Assembly (NCBI GenBank): GCA_963824985.1
Contig: CAWGRQ010000047.1
Coordinates: forward strand, 124,001 to 188,000
Direction of reading: 5' to 3'
Origin: JAFNAG01 sp963824985
Lineage (GTDB): Bacteria; Acidobacteriota; UBA6911
Length of the DNA: 64,000 nucleotides
The stretch's first letter is position 1; each line of letters starts with the position of its first letter. The notes beneath the pieces are model-generated. The model saw only the letters and a list, made by a program, of their open reading frames with translations, did no database searches and was not told the origin of the DNA. The position numbers and the translations under genes are program-made. Shown piece after piece: positions 1 to 8,127 of the stretch.

Positions 1-113
1 AGGCGGCCCAGAATAAGTCGCAGTTTTGCCGCATGCTTGGCCTGGATGCCGGCCGCATCTCCACGTACGAAAAACCGCTCCAGTCCTTTGTGTCGGAAAC
101 TGAGTATGGCCAC
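1..113 (-). CDS. higB: HigB/RelE-family toxin, N-terminal part, cut by left window edge
   Basis: Reading leftward from a GTG at 111-113, the translation begins M-A-I-L-S-F-R-H-K-G-L-E-R-F-F and continues with G-I-Q-A-K-H-A-A-K-L-R. This is the conserved opening of HigB (RelE/ParE-fold mRNA interferase) toxins, which cleave mRNA at the ribosome. About 37 residues of a usual ~92 are inside the window. An in-frame stop lies at 144-146, which bounds the start. No good ribosome binding site is visible before the GTG, so the start is provisional. A higA antitoxin would be expected just outside the left edge. A second, broken higB lies at 2308-2487. Family assignment is firm; activity is inferred. 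Confidence 0.7.
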   Translation of the reverse strand, partial: MAILSFRHKGLERFFVRGDAAGIQAKHAAKLRLILGR

Positions 114-121
114 AAGGAGGA

Positions 122-149
122 TTGTAACACGTAACGTATCGGGTTACAA
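122..149. promoter_or_regulatory. Candidate HigA operator upstream of the edge higB
   Basis: A dyad TTGTAAC-N14-GTTACAA spans 122-149, with an inner GTAAC/GTTAC pair, directly upstream of the leftward higB start at 113. HigBA modules are autoregulated by antitoxin binding to dyads of this kind near the promoter. Position and symmetry are seen; binding is inferred. Confidence 0.4.
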
Positions 150-476
150 CCGCAGTCCGCGGCAGAACAGACCCCTTGGCAATAGAGATAATGATGGAGC
201 GACAACACCCGAATCGATGTGTCCGAGATGGCCGTTATCCACTCACGTGGAACCAAAGTTGCCGAGAAGCTCATGTATTGGGAGCCTTAATCCAAATCAT
301 CTTTCCGGTCTACCGACTACACGCCCACGAGACGAGGATGGATGATAAGTGCAGCTTCGCAGAACGCGACTTGGGGATAACAACACGCAAACCGTTGGGA
401 CAGGAGTAGCTCGAAAACTGTTTCCCCTTGCTAAGAGGAAATGTGCAATAATCCTGGAAAATTGCTGAGGACGGCC
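150..476. other. Intergenic stretch without a supportable gene
   Basis: Short open frames exist here, but none has a recognisable product or codon pattern. It holds only the spacer between the divergent higB and the membrane/DUF1566 gene. A GAGGA ribosome binding site at its right end serves the gene starting at 477. Confidence 0.5.
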
Positions 477-1432
477 ATGAAAAGAACCTCAGTTGTTGGC
501 TGGTCTGCAGTAGGGATTTCCTCGATCATCACCGGCATGTGGGCCTTGTGGGGCACTCTGGAGGCCTTTCACGAAGGCTGGTACTTCGAGTCTCTGACCG
601 AAAACCTAATATGCACCGCCCAGTACCTCGCCCTGATGCTGATCTTCCTGGTGCTCTCCATGATTCCTCTCCGTTGGCCCAAAGCCGGAGCGGTACTTTA
701 CTCGGCGGTTGGCATAGGATTTTTTATCTGGATATGCATGACCCGCAGAATTCTTACCCTGGGTGCCGTGCTCGGAATGCTGCCGGTGACCCTACCCCCT
801 CTTTTCGTCGGAGCCCTTTTCTGGTTAGGCCGCCCTAGACCCGTGAGCCGTGCTTACAAAATCAGCGTTTTTCTTCCCCTGATCGTGGGGGCCGTGTGTG
901 CTATCGAGCCGGTCACTCGCATTGCCAACCGGTCGATGACGGCGACCGCGGCATGAGGGTAATCGAAGGGAATGGCGTTAAGCTGATCTGGGCGCCCCAG
1001 GGCCCGGGCTGGCCCAACCCGGATCCTCACGACAAGATCTGGAAAACTGAGTGGCGCGGCCCGACCTGGGAAGAAGCGAAACGAACGTGCCGGTATCTCA
1101 CAGCGGACGGGAAGTACATCGCTGACACTCCGCGGGACCTCTGGCGGCTTCCCACTGCAGAGGAAGCGGTCCGGTCAATGGTCCGCCATGGAAAGAATTG
1201 CGGAGGAGTCTGGGACCCTGTCGGTGCCCGCGCTTCCTATTCTACGATGCCTGACAAGGAATCCCCGCTTTGGAATCCGAATTCGGTAATTATCTACTGG
1301 TGGACTTCATCGGAGCGGGACGGCGGACGCGCGTATTACATTGACTTCAACGGCAATGTTTATCCCAGAGACAAGAAATCGGACATCGGCAGCCGTGCTT
1401 TTAGGGCGGTAAGAGATTTCAAGCCAGAATGA
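477..1432 (+). pseudogene. Membrane domain plus DUF1566/FGE-like domain protein, split by one frameshift
   Basis: The first frame (477-956) encodes four hydrophobic segments with H-E-G-W-Y-F-E-S-L near the start, resembling small DUF7670-type membrane proteins. The second frame continues from about 932 with V-D-D-G-D-R-G, then a soluble domain (W-R-L-P-T-A-E-E-A-V-R-S-M, W-W-T-S-S-E) of the DUF1566 / formylglycine-enzyme-like fold. The two frames join cleanly if one G is restored in the ACCGGTCG run at 928-935: arginine is then followed by V-D-D-G. Without it, the first frame stops at 954-956. ATG 477 is preferred because GAGGA lies just upstream. Intact length would be about 318 residues. 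Function is unknown. The break may be a sequencing error or a real mutation. Confidence 0.65.
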
Positions 1433-1501
1433 ATTCGGCATAACTTGCTTTGGTTTTCTTCCGGTAGCGGTCCACAAACGCCATTCCAGGAGATCCCGGC
1501 T

Positions 1502-1891
1502 TCAATTGGACGCAGAACTGGCTACCCGTATAAGTGAGGTCGTGCCCCTAAGTTCCCAATCTGGGAAGACTTGGAACCAGCACATTCGCTCACGGGGCGT
1601 ATAGTCGGCTATCCGGACAAAACAGTAGGGGATTCCTTTCCGCCAAGGCGCCAGCGCAATCGTGTCATGGCTCTTGATTAGCACTGCCGGTCGCGGCAGC
1701 GTCATTCTGAAGTCCAGGGAGTATATCTTCTTAGTACTCGTGTTCGTAATTACGGTAACGTTTGCGACGAGCGCGGCGGCCCTGGATGCGCGAAGCGACG
1801 ACGAAGGCGATGTGAGTACATCGTCGAGGAGGAGCGACAGAGCAGACAGGGCCGCCCCGCCGGCGCCCGAAGGGCTGGTGGGCTCTCGCAT
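1502..1891 (-). CDS. Hypothetical protein, doubtful
   Basis: An open frame of 129 codons whose C-terminal half has a plausible soluble composition (alternating hydrophobic strands, W and F residues spaced as in a beta-rich fold). The N-terminal third is Ser/Arg rich and probably not coding, so the true start could be further in. I recognise no family. An overlapping plus-strand frame at 1662-1973 is no better supported. Apart from this, 1433-1989 shows nothing I can name. Confidence 0.25.
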   Translation of the reverse strand: MREPTSPSGAGGAALSALSLLLDDVLTSPSSSLRASRAAALVANVTVITNTSTKKIYSLDFRMTLPRPAVLIKSHDTIALAPWRKGIPYCFVRIADYTPRERMCWFQVFPDWELRGTTSLIRVASSASN

Positions 1892-1989
1892 CGCCTTATC
1901 GGGTCTTGGATCAAGAGAGGGAATGTGGCTGATCCAATCATCCCTGGAGGCCCACCAGCAAACGTTAGCGTAATTATGAATACGAGTAC

Positions 1990-2298
1990 TTAGGCTGCCA
2001 CGCGCGGCTTGATCTCCCTCTCAATCTTCAGAATTGATTGGCGGCGGCCAACTTCAAGGTCGTAAAGAGCCTGCATATTCAGCCAGTATTCGGGCGTAAA
2101 TCCGAAGTAGCGCGCCAAACGCAGTGAAGTGTCGGCCGTAATTCCACGCGCCCCTCGAACAATCTGGCTCAGCCGGTTGGCCGGGACTCGAAGCTCTTTC
2201 GCCAGACGATTGGTGCTCAAACCCAAAGGTTCGAGCAAATCCCTCTTTAGGACCATACCCGGATGCACCGGCGGTCGGAGTTTGGCTGCCTTGGTCAT
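1990..2298 (-). CDS. higA: HigA-family antitoxin, XRE helix-turn-helix
   Basis: This 102-residue protein opens with P-P-V-H-P-G, the signature of HigA addiction-module antitoxins. A helix-turn-helix follows (residues ~25-65, including N-R-L-A-K-E-L-R-V and N-R-L-S-Q-I-V-R-G), then the usual F-T-P-E-Y-W-L-N-M-Q tail motif. HigA neutralises HigB and represses its own operon. It starts 9 bases after the stop of the higB remnant at 2308-2487, the normal higB-higA order and spacing. Because its partner has lost the N-terminal half, this antitoxin is an orphan. It could still act on the higB at the left edge, which is inference. Confidence 0.88.
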   Translation of the reverse strand: MTKAAKLRPPVHPGMVLKRDLLEPLGLSTNRLAKELRVPANRLSQIVRGARGITADTSLRLARYFGFTPEYWLNMQALYDLEVGRRQSILKIEREIKPRVAA

Positions 2299-2307
2299 GC
2301 CCCGCTC

Positions 2308-2487
2308 CTAATGATAATCGGCGATTTCGACTTCGAATGCGTCACCGTCACGCCACACGAAGCAGATTCGGTACTGATCGTTGATCCGGATACTCTGTTG
2401 TCCTGTGCGGTCACCTTTGAGCGCTTCCAGGCGATTGCCGGGAAAAAGAGCAAGATCCGAATGCCGTGGGCATTCCCCGGCTCCCGC
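2308..2487 (-). pseudogene. higB: HigB toxin remnant, 5' truncated
   Basis: Sixty open codons upstream of higA translate to a HigB C-terminal half: P-G-N-R-L-E-A-L-K-G-D-R, then R-I-N-D-Q-Y-R-I-C-F, ending E-I-A-D-Y-H and stop at 2308. The first ~40 residues of a HigB are missing. The frame is closed by the TAG at 2488-2490, which is also the stop of the preceding membrane gene in the same frame. No ATG, GTG or TTG occurs in the N-terminal part, so an active toxin is unlikely. The 5' half was probably removed by a deletion or rearrangement joining the HsmA-type gene to it. Confidence 0.75.
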
Positions 2488-2853
2488 CTAGCGGCGCATT
2501 GCGAGGATCATGCCGCCGAAATAGGGAACCAGCCAGACCAGCCACACGAAGAGGCTGTAGCGGCTGAAGCCGGCCCGGGCCGACTCGCTCCCCCGGCGGA
2601 CTACCCGGCTGGCCCAGATTGCGTGCCCCAGCATGAGCCACAGGGCGATCTGTCCCGTCAGCGTGTGCGGGGCGGTCAGGTCGAAGGGGCCCTTGGCCAG
2701 ACGGTGCATGGCCAGGGTTCCGGAGACATCGAAGATAAACCCGGCCCAGAAGGCGCTCACATGCCAGGGTTTCAGGTAGCGGGCGATCCGCTCCGCCCAG
2801 ACGCCCATCGAATAGAAGACCAGGGCCAGCGTAATCAGGATGGACGAAACCAT
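2488..2853 (-). CDS. HsmA-type (TIGR03987) small membrane protein
   Basis: About 121 residues with four hydrophobic helices. It has V-F-Y-S-M-G-V-W-A-E-R near the start, F-W-A-G-F-I-F-D-V-S-G-T in the second helix and F-V-W-L-V-W-L-V-P-Y-F-G-G at the end. These match the HsmA / TIGR03987 family, whose role is not established beyond occasional links to membrane stress. ATG 2853 is preferred over a GTG at 2868. The stop TAG sits directly against the higB remnant, so this gene probably lies at a rearrangement junction. Its own C-terminus appears complete. Confidence 0.7.
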   Translation of the reverse strand: MVSSILITLALVFYSMGVWAERIARYLKPWHVSAFWAGFIFDVSGTLAMHRLAKGPFDLTAPHTLTGQIALWLMLGHAIWASRVVRRGSESARAGFSRYSLFVWLVWLVPYFGGMILAMRR

Positions 2854-3020
2854 GACCAGGAATGGCACGAGCGCATTCTACTATTTCCGGCGCCCGGGCG
2901 GCAATCGGCTCGAATCTAATAATCGACCGGAGCCAGGGTCCGACTTCAGGATCGGCAATCCCGGGCGCGGCGCGCTTTGAGGGTGGATTTTTCCGGACAC
3001 CCGGATACAATCACGGCATT

Positions 3021-4004
3021 ATGACCGAAATCACTCTCGAAGATATACGGCTCGCCCGCCGGCGCATTTCAGGCCACGTGGCACATACACCTTTGCACTA
3101 TTCGCCTTTGTGCAGCGCCCGGCTTGGTTTTGGCCTCTGGCTGAAAATGGAAAACCGGCAACACACCGGTTCCTTTAAGCCACGGGGGGCGCTGAACAAG
3201 ATTCTTTCCCTGACGCCCACGGCGCGCGCGCAGGGCATCGTGGCGGCTTCAGCCGGCAACCACGCGCTGGGAGTGGCGCATGCCGCCCGGGTTGCGGGCC
3301 TGCGGGAAGTCAACATCTACGTGCAGGCAGACGCCGCGCCGGCCAAGATCGCAAAGCTGAAACAATACGACATCCGCATGCATCTCGTGGGTCGGACGTT
3401 CGAGGAGGCGCAACAGGCCGCGCTGGCCCAGGCCGGCAGCACCGGCGCCACCTGGGTTTCGGCTTATGACGACGTCGAGGTGATCGCCGGGCAGGGGACC
3501 TGCGGCCTCGAGATCATGGAGGATCTTCCGGCAGCGGATACGATTGTCGTGCCCGTGGGCGGCGGCGGCCTGATCGCAGGCATTGCGATCGCCGCGAAAT
3601 CGATCGATCCCGGCGTGCGGATCATCGGCGTAAACCCGGCAGCCTCGCCTTCCGCATGGCTGTCGAAGCGGGATGGGCGCGCCTGCGATCCGTACGACCA
3701 CGAACCGACGCTGGCGCAGGGGCTGGCCGGCGGATTCGGACGGGTGCCGTTCGCCGTCGCCATGTCCATGATCGACGAGATCGTGCTCGTCTCCGAGGAT
3801 GAATTGGTCCAGGCTGTCGCGACGCTCATCGATTCGGATCAGGTCCTCGTGGAGGCCTCGGGCGCAGCGGCCGCCGCGGCAGTCTTGGCAGGCAAAATCA
3901 AATCCGGGGGAAGATGTGTCGCCGTACTGTCCGGCGGCAACATCGACGCCTCGACACTGAGCCTGATCCTGAACCGGTGCCATCGACCGGGACCGACGAC
4001 GTAG
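3021..4004 (+). CDS. Threonine ammonia-lyase (PLP fold type II), short catabolic form
   Basis: A 327-residue pyridoxal-phosphate enzyme that deaminates L-threonine (often also serine) to 2-oxobutyrate. The PLP lysine is K53 in G-S-F-K-P-R-G-A. The phosphate-binding loop G-G-G-G-L-I-A-G lies near residue 180. Near the C-terminus a S-G-G-N-I motif closes the cofactor site. It ends without the ACT regulatory domain of IlvA, as in catabolic TdcB-type or serine racemase-like enzymes, and those cannot be separated by eye. ATG 3021 is chosen because the protein begins in the usual way (T-L-E-D-I-R-L-A); longer upstream frames are not family-like. It stands alone, and no allosteric domain means no visible feedback control. 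Confidence 0.85.
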   Translation: MTEITLEDIRLARRRISGHVAHTPLHYSPLCSARLGFGLWLKMENRQHTGSFKPRGALNKILSLTPTARAQGIVAASAGNHALGVAHAARVAGLREVNIYVQADAAPAKIAKLKQYDIRMHLVGRTFEEAQQAALAQAGSTGATWVSAYDDVEVIAGQGTCGLEIMEDLPAADTIVVPVGGGGLIAGIAIAAKSIDPGVRIIGVNPAASPSAWLSKRDGRACDPYDHEPTLAQGLAGGFGRVPFAVAMSMIDEIVLVSEDELVQAVATLIDSDQVLVEASGAAAAAAVLAGKIKSGGRCVAVLSGGNIDASTLSLILNRCHRPGPTT

Positions 4005-4119
4005 GCAGTTGGGCATCCATTATTCCGATGTTGCGGTTGTCAGTCCCCGACCTCTTGGCTTCCAGTGAGAATCAGAGTCATCGAATGCGTCGGGCCTGGA
4101 AATCCCCATACCCTCATGT

Positions 4120-5807
4120 CTATGCGTTTCCCACAGGAGGGCGCTTTAGATGCCAGTCGGTGTTCTTTTGAAATCCGTTCCCGAGCTGGAACAGGAGTTG
4201 TTCCTCGAATGGACGGCCCACCAGGTGTAGCCCGAGCGGAAGATTTATTCCGGTCGAGAAACCGCATGGCAGCGTAATTCCCGGAAGCCCCAAAAGATTG
4301 GAGCAGCCCATCAGGTCGGTGTTGCCGGCTGCCGGCCGCGGCTGCGCCGGGCGCGCCGTTCCGGCGCCACGACCGGAGCCGGCGGGCCGCTCGGGCGGCT
4401 CACTGTCGATGCGAGGAGCCGGATTTCTCTCCGTATAACACATCACCACGTCCACCTGTTTGAAGAACTCCCGGATTCGCTCCTGGATGATCCGGCGTAT
4501 GCGGGTAGCCTGCAAGTATCGAGTTGCGGGAATATTCAGGCCGTTCTTCAATCCGGACTTCTGCCGCTCGTCTCGCATGAGATTGAACCTCTCGGGGTCG
4601 TTGATGAGAGGTCCGAACACGGTTGAGACTTCCGAACTCGCGATCACTCCGCTCACTTGCCGGTAGGGCAATTGGGGCAACGACACCTCAACCAGTCTGA
4701 CTCCCATTTTCCGGAACACTTCGATTGCTTCCTTGGAACGCCGGTCGGGCCGACGCGACAGCCCGTTCGGAGAAATCAGTGGCGGAAGTAGCCGATGCGA
4801 ATCTCCCGTCGCGGGCGGCCGCTGTTCGGCCGGTAGACGAAGTCCTGCCGGAGGAGCTGGGATCGTTCGGATCGTCACCGGCGATGACGCTCAATACGAG
4901 CGCACAATCTTCGGAGGAATGGCACATGGGGCCCAGCTTGTCGAGGGTCCATGAAAGTGCCATGGCGCCAAAGCGGCTCACGAGCCCGTAGGTTGGGCGC
5001 ACGGCGGTGATGCCGGTGTACGCAGCGGCGACCACGATGGAACCGCCCGTTTCCGAGCCGATCGCAAATGGCACCATGGCCGGCTGACACGGCTGCCGTC
5101 GGGCCCGCTCGATGATCCGCCCGCCCAGTGCTCGGGATTCCACGGATTCTTGCAGGTTCCGAACAGATGGGGATTCGAGTAACGGTAGCCGCCACCACCG
5201 GCCAAGGGTACCATGGCCAGCTTGGCTGCCAGGACCCCGCCTCCGATCACGAAGCTTCCGGATGACGGTTGCGTCGTAGTCGAATACCTGATCGCGAAAG
5301 GGCTCAGAACCCCAGGTAGTGGGTATCCCTTTCGTCGCAAGCAGGTCCTTCACGCCGTAGGGAATGCCCTCGAGCGGACCGCGCGGCTGTTTGCGTCTTC
5401 AGCCGTTCGTCGGATTCTCTGGCCTGCCGCTCGGCCAGATCACGGGTTTCGCGTCGCGAGCGCGTTGTACTTGGGGCCGAGTGTTTCCAAACGCGCCAGA
5501 TAGGCCCTGGCCAATTCGAGCGAAGAGATTTTGCGCGCCCGCAGGAGTTTCCCCAGTTCCGAAATGCTCGAGTAAAGTATGTCGTCGTTCATGGTCGATA
5601 TACAAATCCGGGTTCGGTGGAAATCGGGACGTCAAAGCCGTCGATGACGTCCGCCGTCGCCGGTTGCGGTTGCGCCGCTGCCGGGCTCTCCGGGCGACGG
5701 ACTTGCTGAGGTGCAGCCGCGGCAGCGGAAGCTCCCAAAGCGGCAACCACCGCCAATCGCCCGAATCCGCGTCGCGAGAGCCTATTTGACGAACGTGACA
5801 TCACCAT
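4120..5807 (-). pseudogene. Amidase (AS family) with Tat-like signal, broken by multiple frameshifts
   Basis: Reading leftward, the pieces in order are: a twin-arginine leader (S-R-R-G-F-G-R-L, 5589-5807); M-N-D-D-I-L-Y-S-S-I-S-E-L-G with S-L-E-L-A-R-A-Y-L (frame ending near 5447); E-G-I-P-Y-G-V-K-D-L-L with the catalytic-lysine region; N-P-W-N-P-E-H-W-A-G-G-S-S-S-G carrying the amidase signature; G-S-E-T-G-G-S-I; and a C-terminal stretch (4120-about 4740) with L-G-L-P-G-I-T-L-P-C-G-F. Together they form one amidase-signature hydrolase of about 550 residues that would cut amide bonds, probably outside the cytoplasm. At least six frame changes are needed. Some look like single-base indels, for example AAA for AA near 5447. 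Given similar damage in core genes elsewhere in the window, sequencing error is as likely as true decay. Confidence 0.75.
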
Positions 5808-5849
5808 GGATCCGCTCCTTCTGCGTCATAGGTTGACAGGACGGTTTGC

Positions 5850-7226
5850 TCACCCTCCGGATAGAATGCGCTCCACCTGCTGCTGCCAGAGGAGCGAAGA
5901 TGTGTGCAGTGCCCGGCCCAGGAAAGAGGAGCGCAGGCGTCGCAATTCAGGGATCTTGCGGCAAGCGATGGCATACCGGCGATATCGCAGCTGCATCTCC
6001 AAGGCATCATCGGGAACGTAGATCGGTTCACGGCGAAAATTGAGAAGCTGCAGAACCCGATTCAACCGTCGAATTTCCCGGTCGACGATCGCCGCTGCCT
6101 GCTGTGGATCCGTGATGCCGCCGGCTGCATCCGGAGAGATCAGATTGAAAAAATAAGTTGCTCTGCCGGACCGCGAGGTTGTTTCCCAGGCTGCAACCCG
6201 AGGCACGCTTCCACCCCGGGGGGTGCGCAGGGGGATAATGAACCAGTGCAGAACTGCCATATCGCCTGGTTCCCCGCCTGAGTCCGGCGGCGTGCCATTC
6301 CCGCCATCCAAATCAGGCAGGGCCGCTTCCTGCCCCTGAACCGGATCAGGGGTTTCCGCATCCTTCGTGTCTTCGGCCGGCAATTCTTCATCCTTGCGAA
6401 TGAGCCTGAACCCGGCATAAGCCCCTTCGACGGAGGCGCGCTCCATCAGAAAATCGTAATACGGCTTGAGCCTGGACACGACGATTTTATCGGACAGTGC
6501 CTGGCCGGTCCTGGGATGAACCGCTGCCAGCCTGGAGAGCGGGGCCACCCGGCCTTCCCTTAATAATTCGGCAACGCTCCGAAACTCGTCGGGGGTGAGA
6601 AACGGAAACACGGAACGCACGGTGACGGCGCTCCGGTTCGCAACTTCATTCATGGCCTCTTTGAGGCGATCCATGAACTCCCGTGTCCGTTTGGCCAACC
6701 GGGTCAAGGTGAGAAGCTCATCGCCGGAGCGGAGGACAACTGCATACCGGTCGTTGTCGAACACAACCGCATCGATTTCCGCGAGCCGCCACTGCAGACC
6801 GGTCTGATCCTGCGGCAGCACCGCCAGATTGCTCCGGTAGAGCCGGAGTTCGGCTGGAGCGGAAAAACCTCCCTCCGGAGAAGTCAAGTCGGCCGTGCCT
6901 TCAAAGCGTTCGATCTCTTCCAGATCTTCGAGAAGAAGGCACTGGATCAGACGCTTGCTGCGAGATTCCCGCAGGTCATGGAACAGGTTCTGAAAGGACT
7001 TGCCGAATCGTGAGAGAAGAATGCTCTCGCCTGTGTAGAGCTTCAGGAGCAGTTCATATTCCCCAGGGCGGAGTTCGTCAATGTCTCCCAGATCCAGGCC
7101 TGTGGGCGGGCCCGATTCCGGAACGAGGGTCAGGCCCTCGTCGTCGAATTCGACCCGGCATGTGCCCGGTTGCGCTGCCAATCCCTGGACCGAGATGCGT
7201 ACGTAAGTGCCGGAGTAGGAGGGCAT
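5850..7226 (-). CDS. Unknown protein, possible tandem PH-like domains
   Basis: A 458-residue protein with no signal peptide or membrane helix. The first ~90 residues alternate short strands with D-D-E-G-L-T-L-V and Y-E-L-L-L-K-L-Y-T-G-E-S-I-L-L-S, a pattern like a pleckstrin-homology-like barrel. A second similar block follows around residues 115-190. A Glu/Asp/Pro/Gly-rich linker (about 275-315) precedes a C-terminal region rich in arginine and helices. I recognise no named family; the PH-like idea is from pattern only. It starts four bases after the stop of the zinc-ribbon gene at 7231-7863, so both are probably one transcript. Codon use matches its neighbours. Confidence 0.7.
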   Translation of the reverse strand: MPSYSGTYVRISVQGLAAQPGTCRVEFDDEGLTLVPESGPPTGLDLGDIDELRPGEYELLLKLYTGESILLSRFGKSFQNLFHDLRESRSKRLIQCLLLEDLEEIERFEGTADLTSPEGGFSAPAELRLYRSNLAVLPQDQTGLQWRLAEIDAVVFDNDRYAVVLRSGDELLTLTRLAKRTREFMDRLKEAMNEVANRSAVTVRSVFPFLTPDEFRSVAELLREGRVAPLSRLAAVHPRTGQALSDKIVVSRLKPYYDFLMERASVEGAYAGFRLIRKDEELPAEDTKDAETPDPVQGQEAALPDLDGGNGTPPDSGGEPGDMAVLHWFIIPLRTPRGGSVPRVAAWETTSRSGRATYFFNLISPDAAGGITDPQQAAAIVDREIRRLNRVLQLLNFRREPIYVPDDALEMQLRYRRYAIACRKIPELRRLRSSFLGRALHTSSLLWQQQVERILSGG

Positions 7227-7230
7227 CGGA

Positions 7231-7863
7231 TCAGCTCATCTTGTTGCCGCATTCCGGACAGAACTTGGTGCCGGGTTCGGTTTTGGTGCCGCAGCGCGAA
7301 CATTCATTCTTGGCCCGCAGGGGCTTGCCGCACTCCGGGCAGAACTTGGCTCCCTGGGTACGGGCGCCGCAAGCCGGGCAGAGAGCCACCGCTTCGCCGG
7401 TCACATCGATGTCCTTGGTCAAATCGAGATTCCGGACCTTGTCCTTGATCTGATCCACCGTGGCCTGGGCCTGCGCCGCCGAAAGCTCGGTCTCCACGTT
7501 CGGAGCGCATTCGTAACAGAGCCCGCGTTTTTCGTTCCAGCACATGGTCAGGCAAGCCCATCGGGCGCATTTGGGACACTGGCGGAAGTTCGGTTTTGCC
7601 TCTTCAATGGCATCGCGAAAGGCCTTGTCATGCCCCGGACCGCGCACGACGCGTTCGATTTCGTAGGTGCCGGAACTCGCCCGGCCGAACAGGCCGCCAA
7701 AAACGTCTCCCGCAGCACGAAGCGCGCCGGTGGCGAGTCCCGCCATGGAAGGCTTGAACTCGCTCATGAAGCCGCTGTGGCACCGATCACAGAAAAACTC
7801 AAATTGGTAGCCCTTGTCGGTGGAATGGTCGGAGTGATTCTTGGTGAACTGGATTAAAGCCAT
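7231..7863 (-). CDS. Multi-zinc-ribbon protein
   Basis: A 210-residue protein starting at ATG 7861-7863 (GGGAGAT just upstream; a longer upstream frame is not protein-like). It carries C-D-R-C near residue 27, a C-P-K-C plus C-Y-E-C pair in the middle, and two C-terminal double zinc ribbons (C-P-A-C / C-P-E-C and C-S-R-C / C-P-E-C). Such treble-ribbon proteins are usually scaffold or nucleic-acid/protein-binding factors. Their exact role is not known. A Gly/Ala/Phe stretch near residues 45-65 is too polar for a clear membrane helix. The coding end abuts the unknown gene at 5850-7226. Confidence 0.8.
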   Translation of the reverse strand: MALIQFTKNHSDHSTDKGYQFEFFCDRCHSGFMSEFKPSMAGLATGALRAAGDVFGGLFGRASSGTYEIERVVRGPGHDKAFRDAIEEAKPNFRQCPKCARWACLTMCWNEKRGLCYECAPNVETELSAAQAQATVDQIKDKVRNLDLTKDIDVTGEAVALCPACGARTQGAKFCPECGKPLRAKNECSRCGTKTEPGTKFCPECGNKMS

Positions 7864-8127
7864 AACATCTCCCGATTGACATCCGGTTGTGCCGGCTACG
7901 ACAGGTGAAGCGATCGTAATTCCTGGCTGTGTCGCAGAATTGTACCCTGTGTGCCGGGCGCCATCAACCTCTGGCATCCGGTCTCATTGGGTGTCCCCGA
8001 ATTCAGTCGGGGCTCCGCTAAAATCGCGGGTCACGACCGATCATCCTTGAGCCGCCCGCGGAAGCCGGAGTATGCTTGCATCTCCGGCCGATCACACTGG
8101 TCAATGAAAACACAGGAGCCCGATCCC

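Noticed and set aside
1662..1973. Plus-strand open frame in the 1.4-2.0 kb gap
   Set aside because: No family pattern, no ribosome binding site, and it overlaps an equally weak minus-strand frame.
2263..2919. Plus-strand 218-codon open frame across higA and the HsmA-type gene
   Set aside because: Composition is Gly/Pro/Asp-rich and unlike a real protein; it is the shadow of the minus-strand genes.
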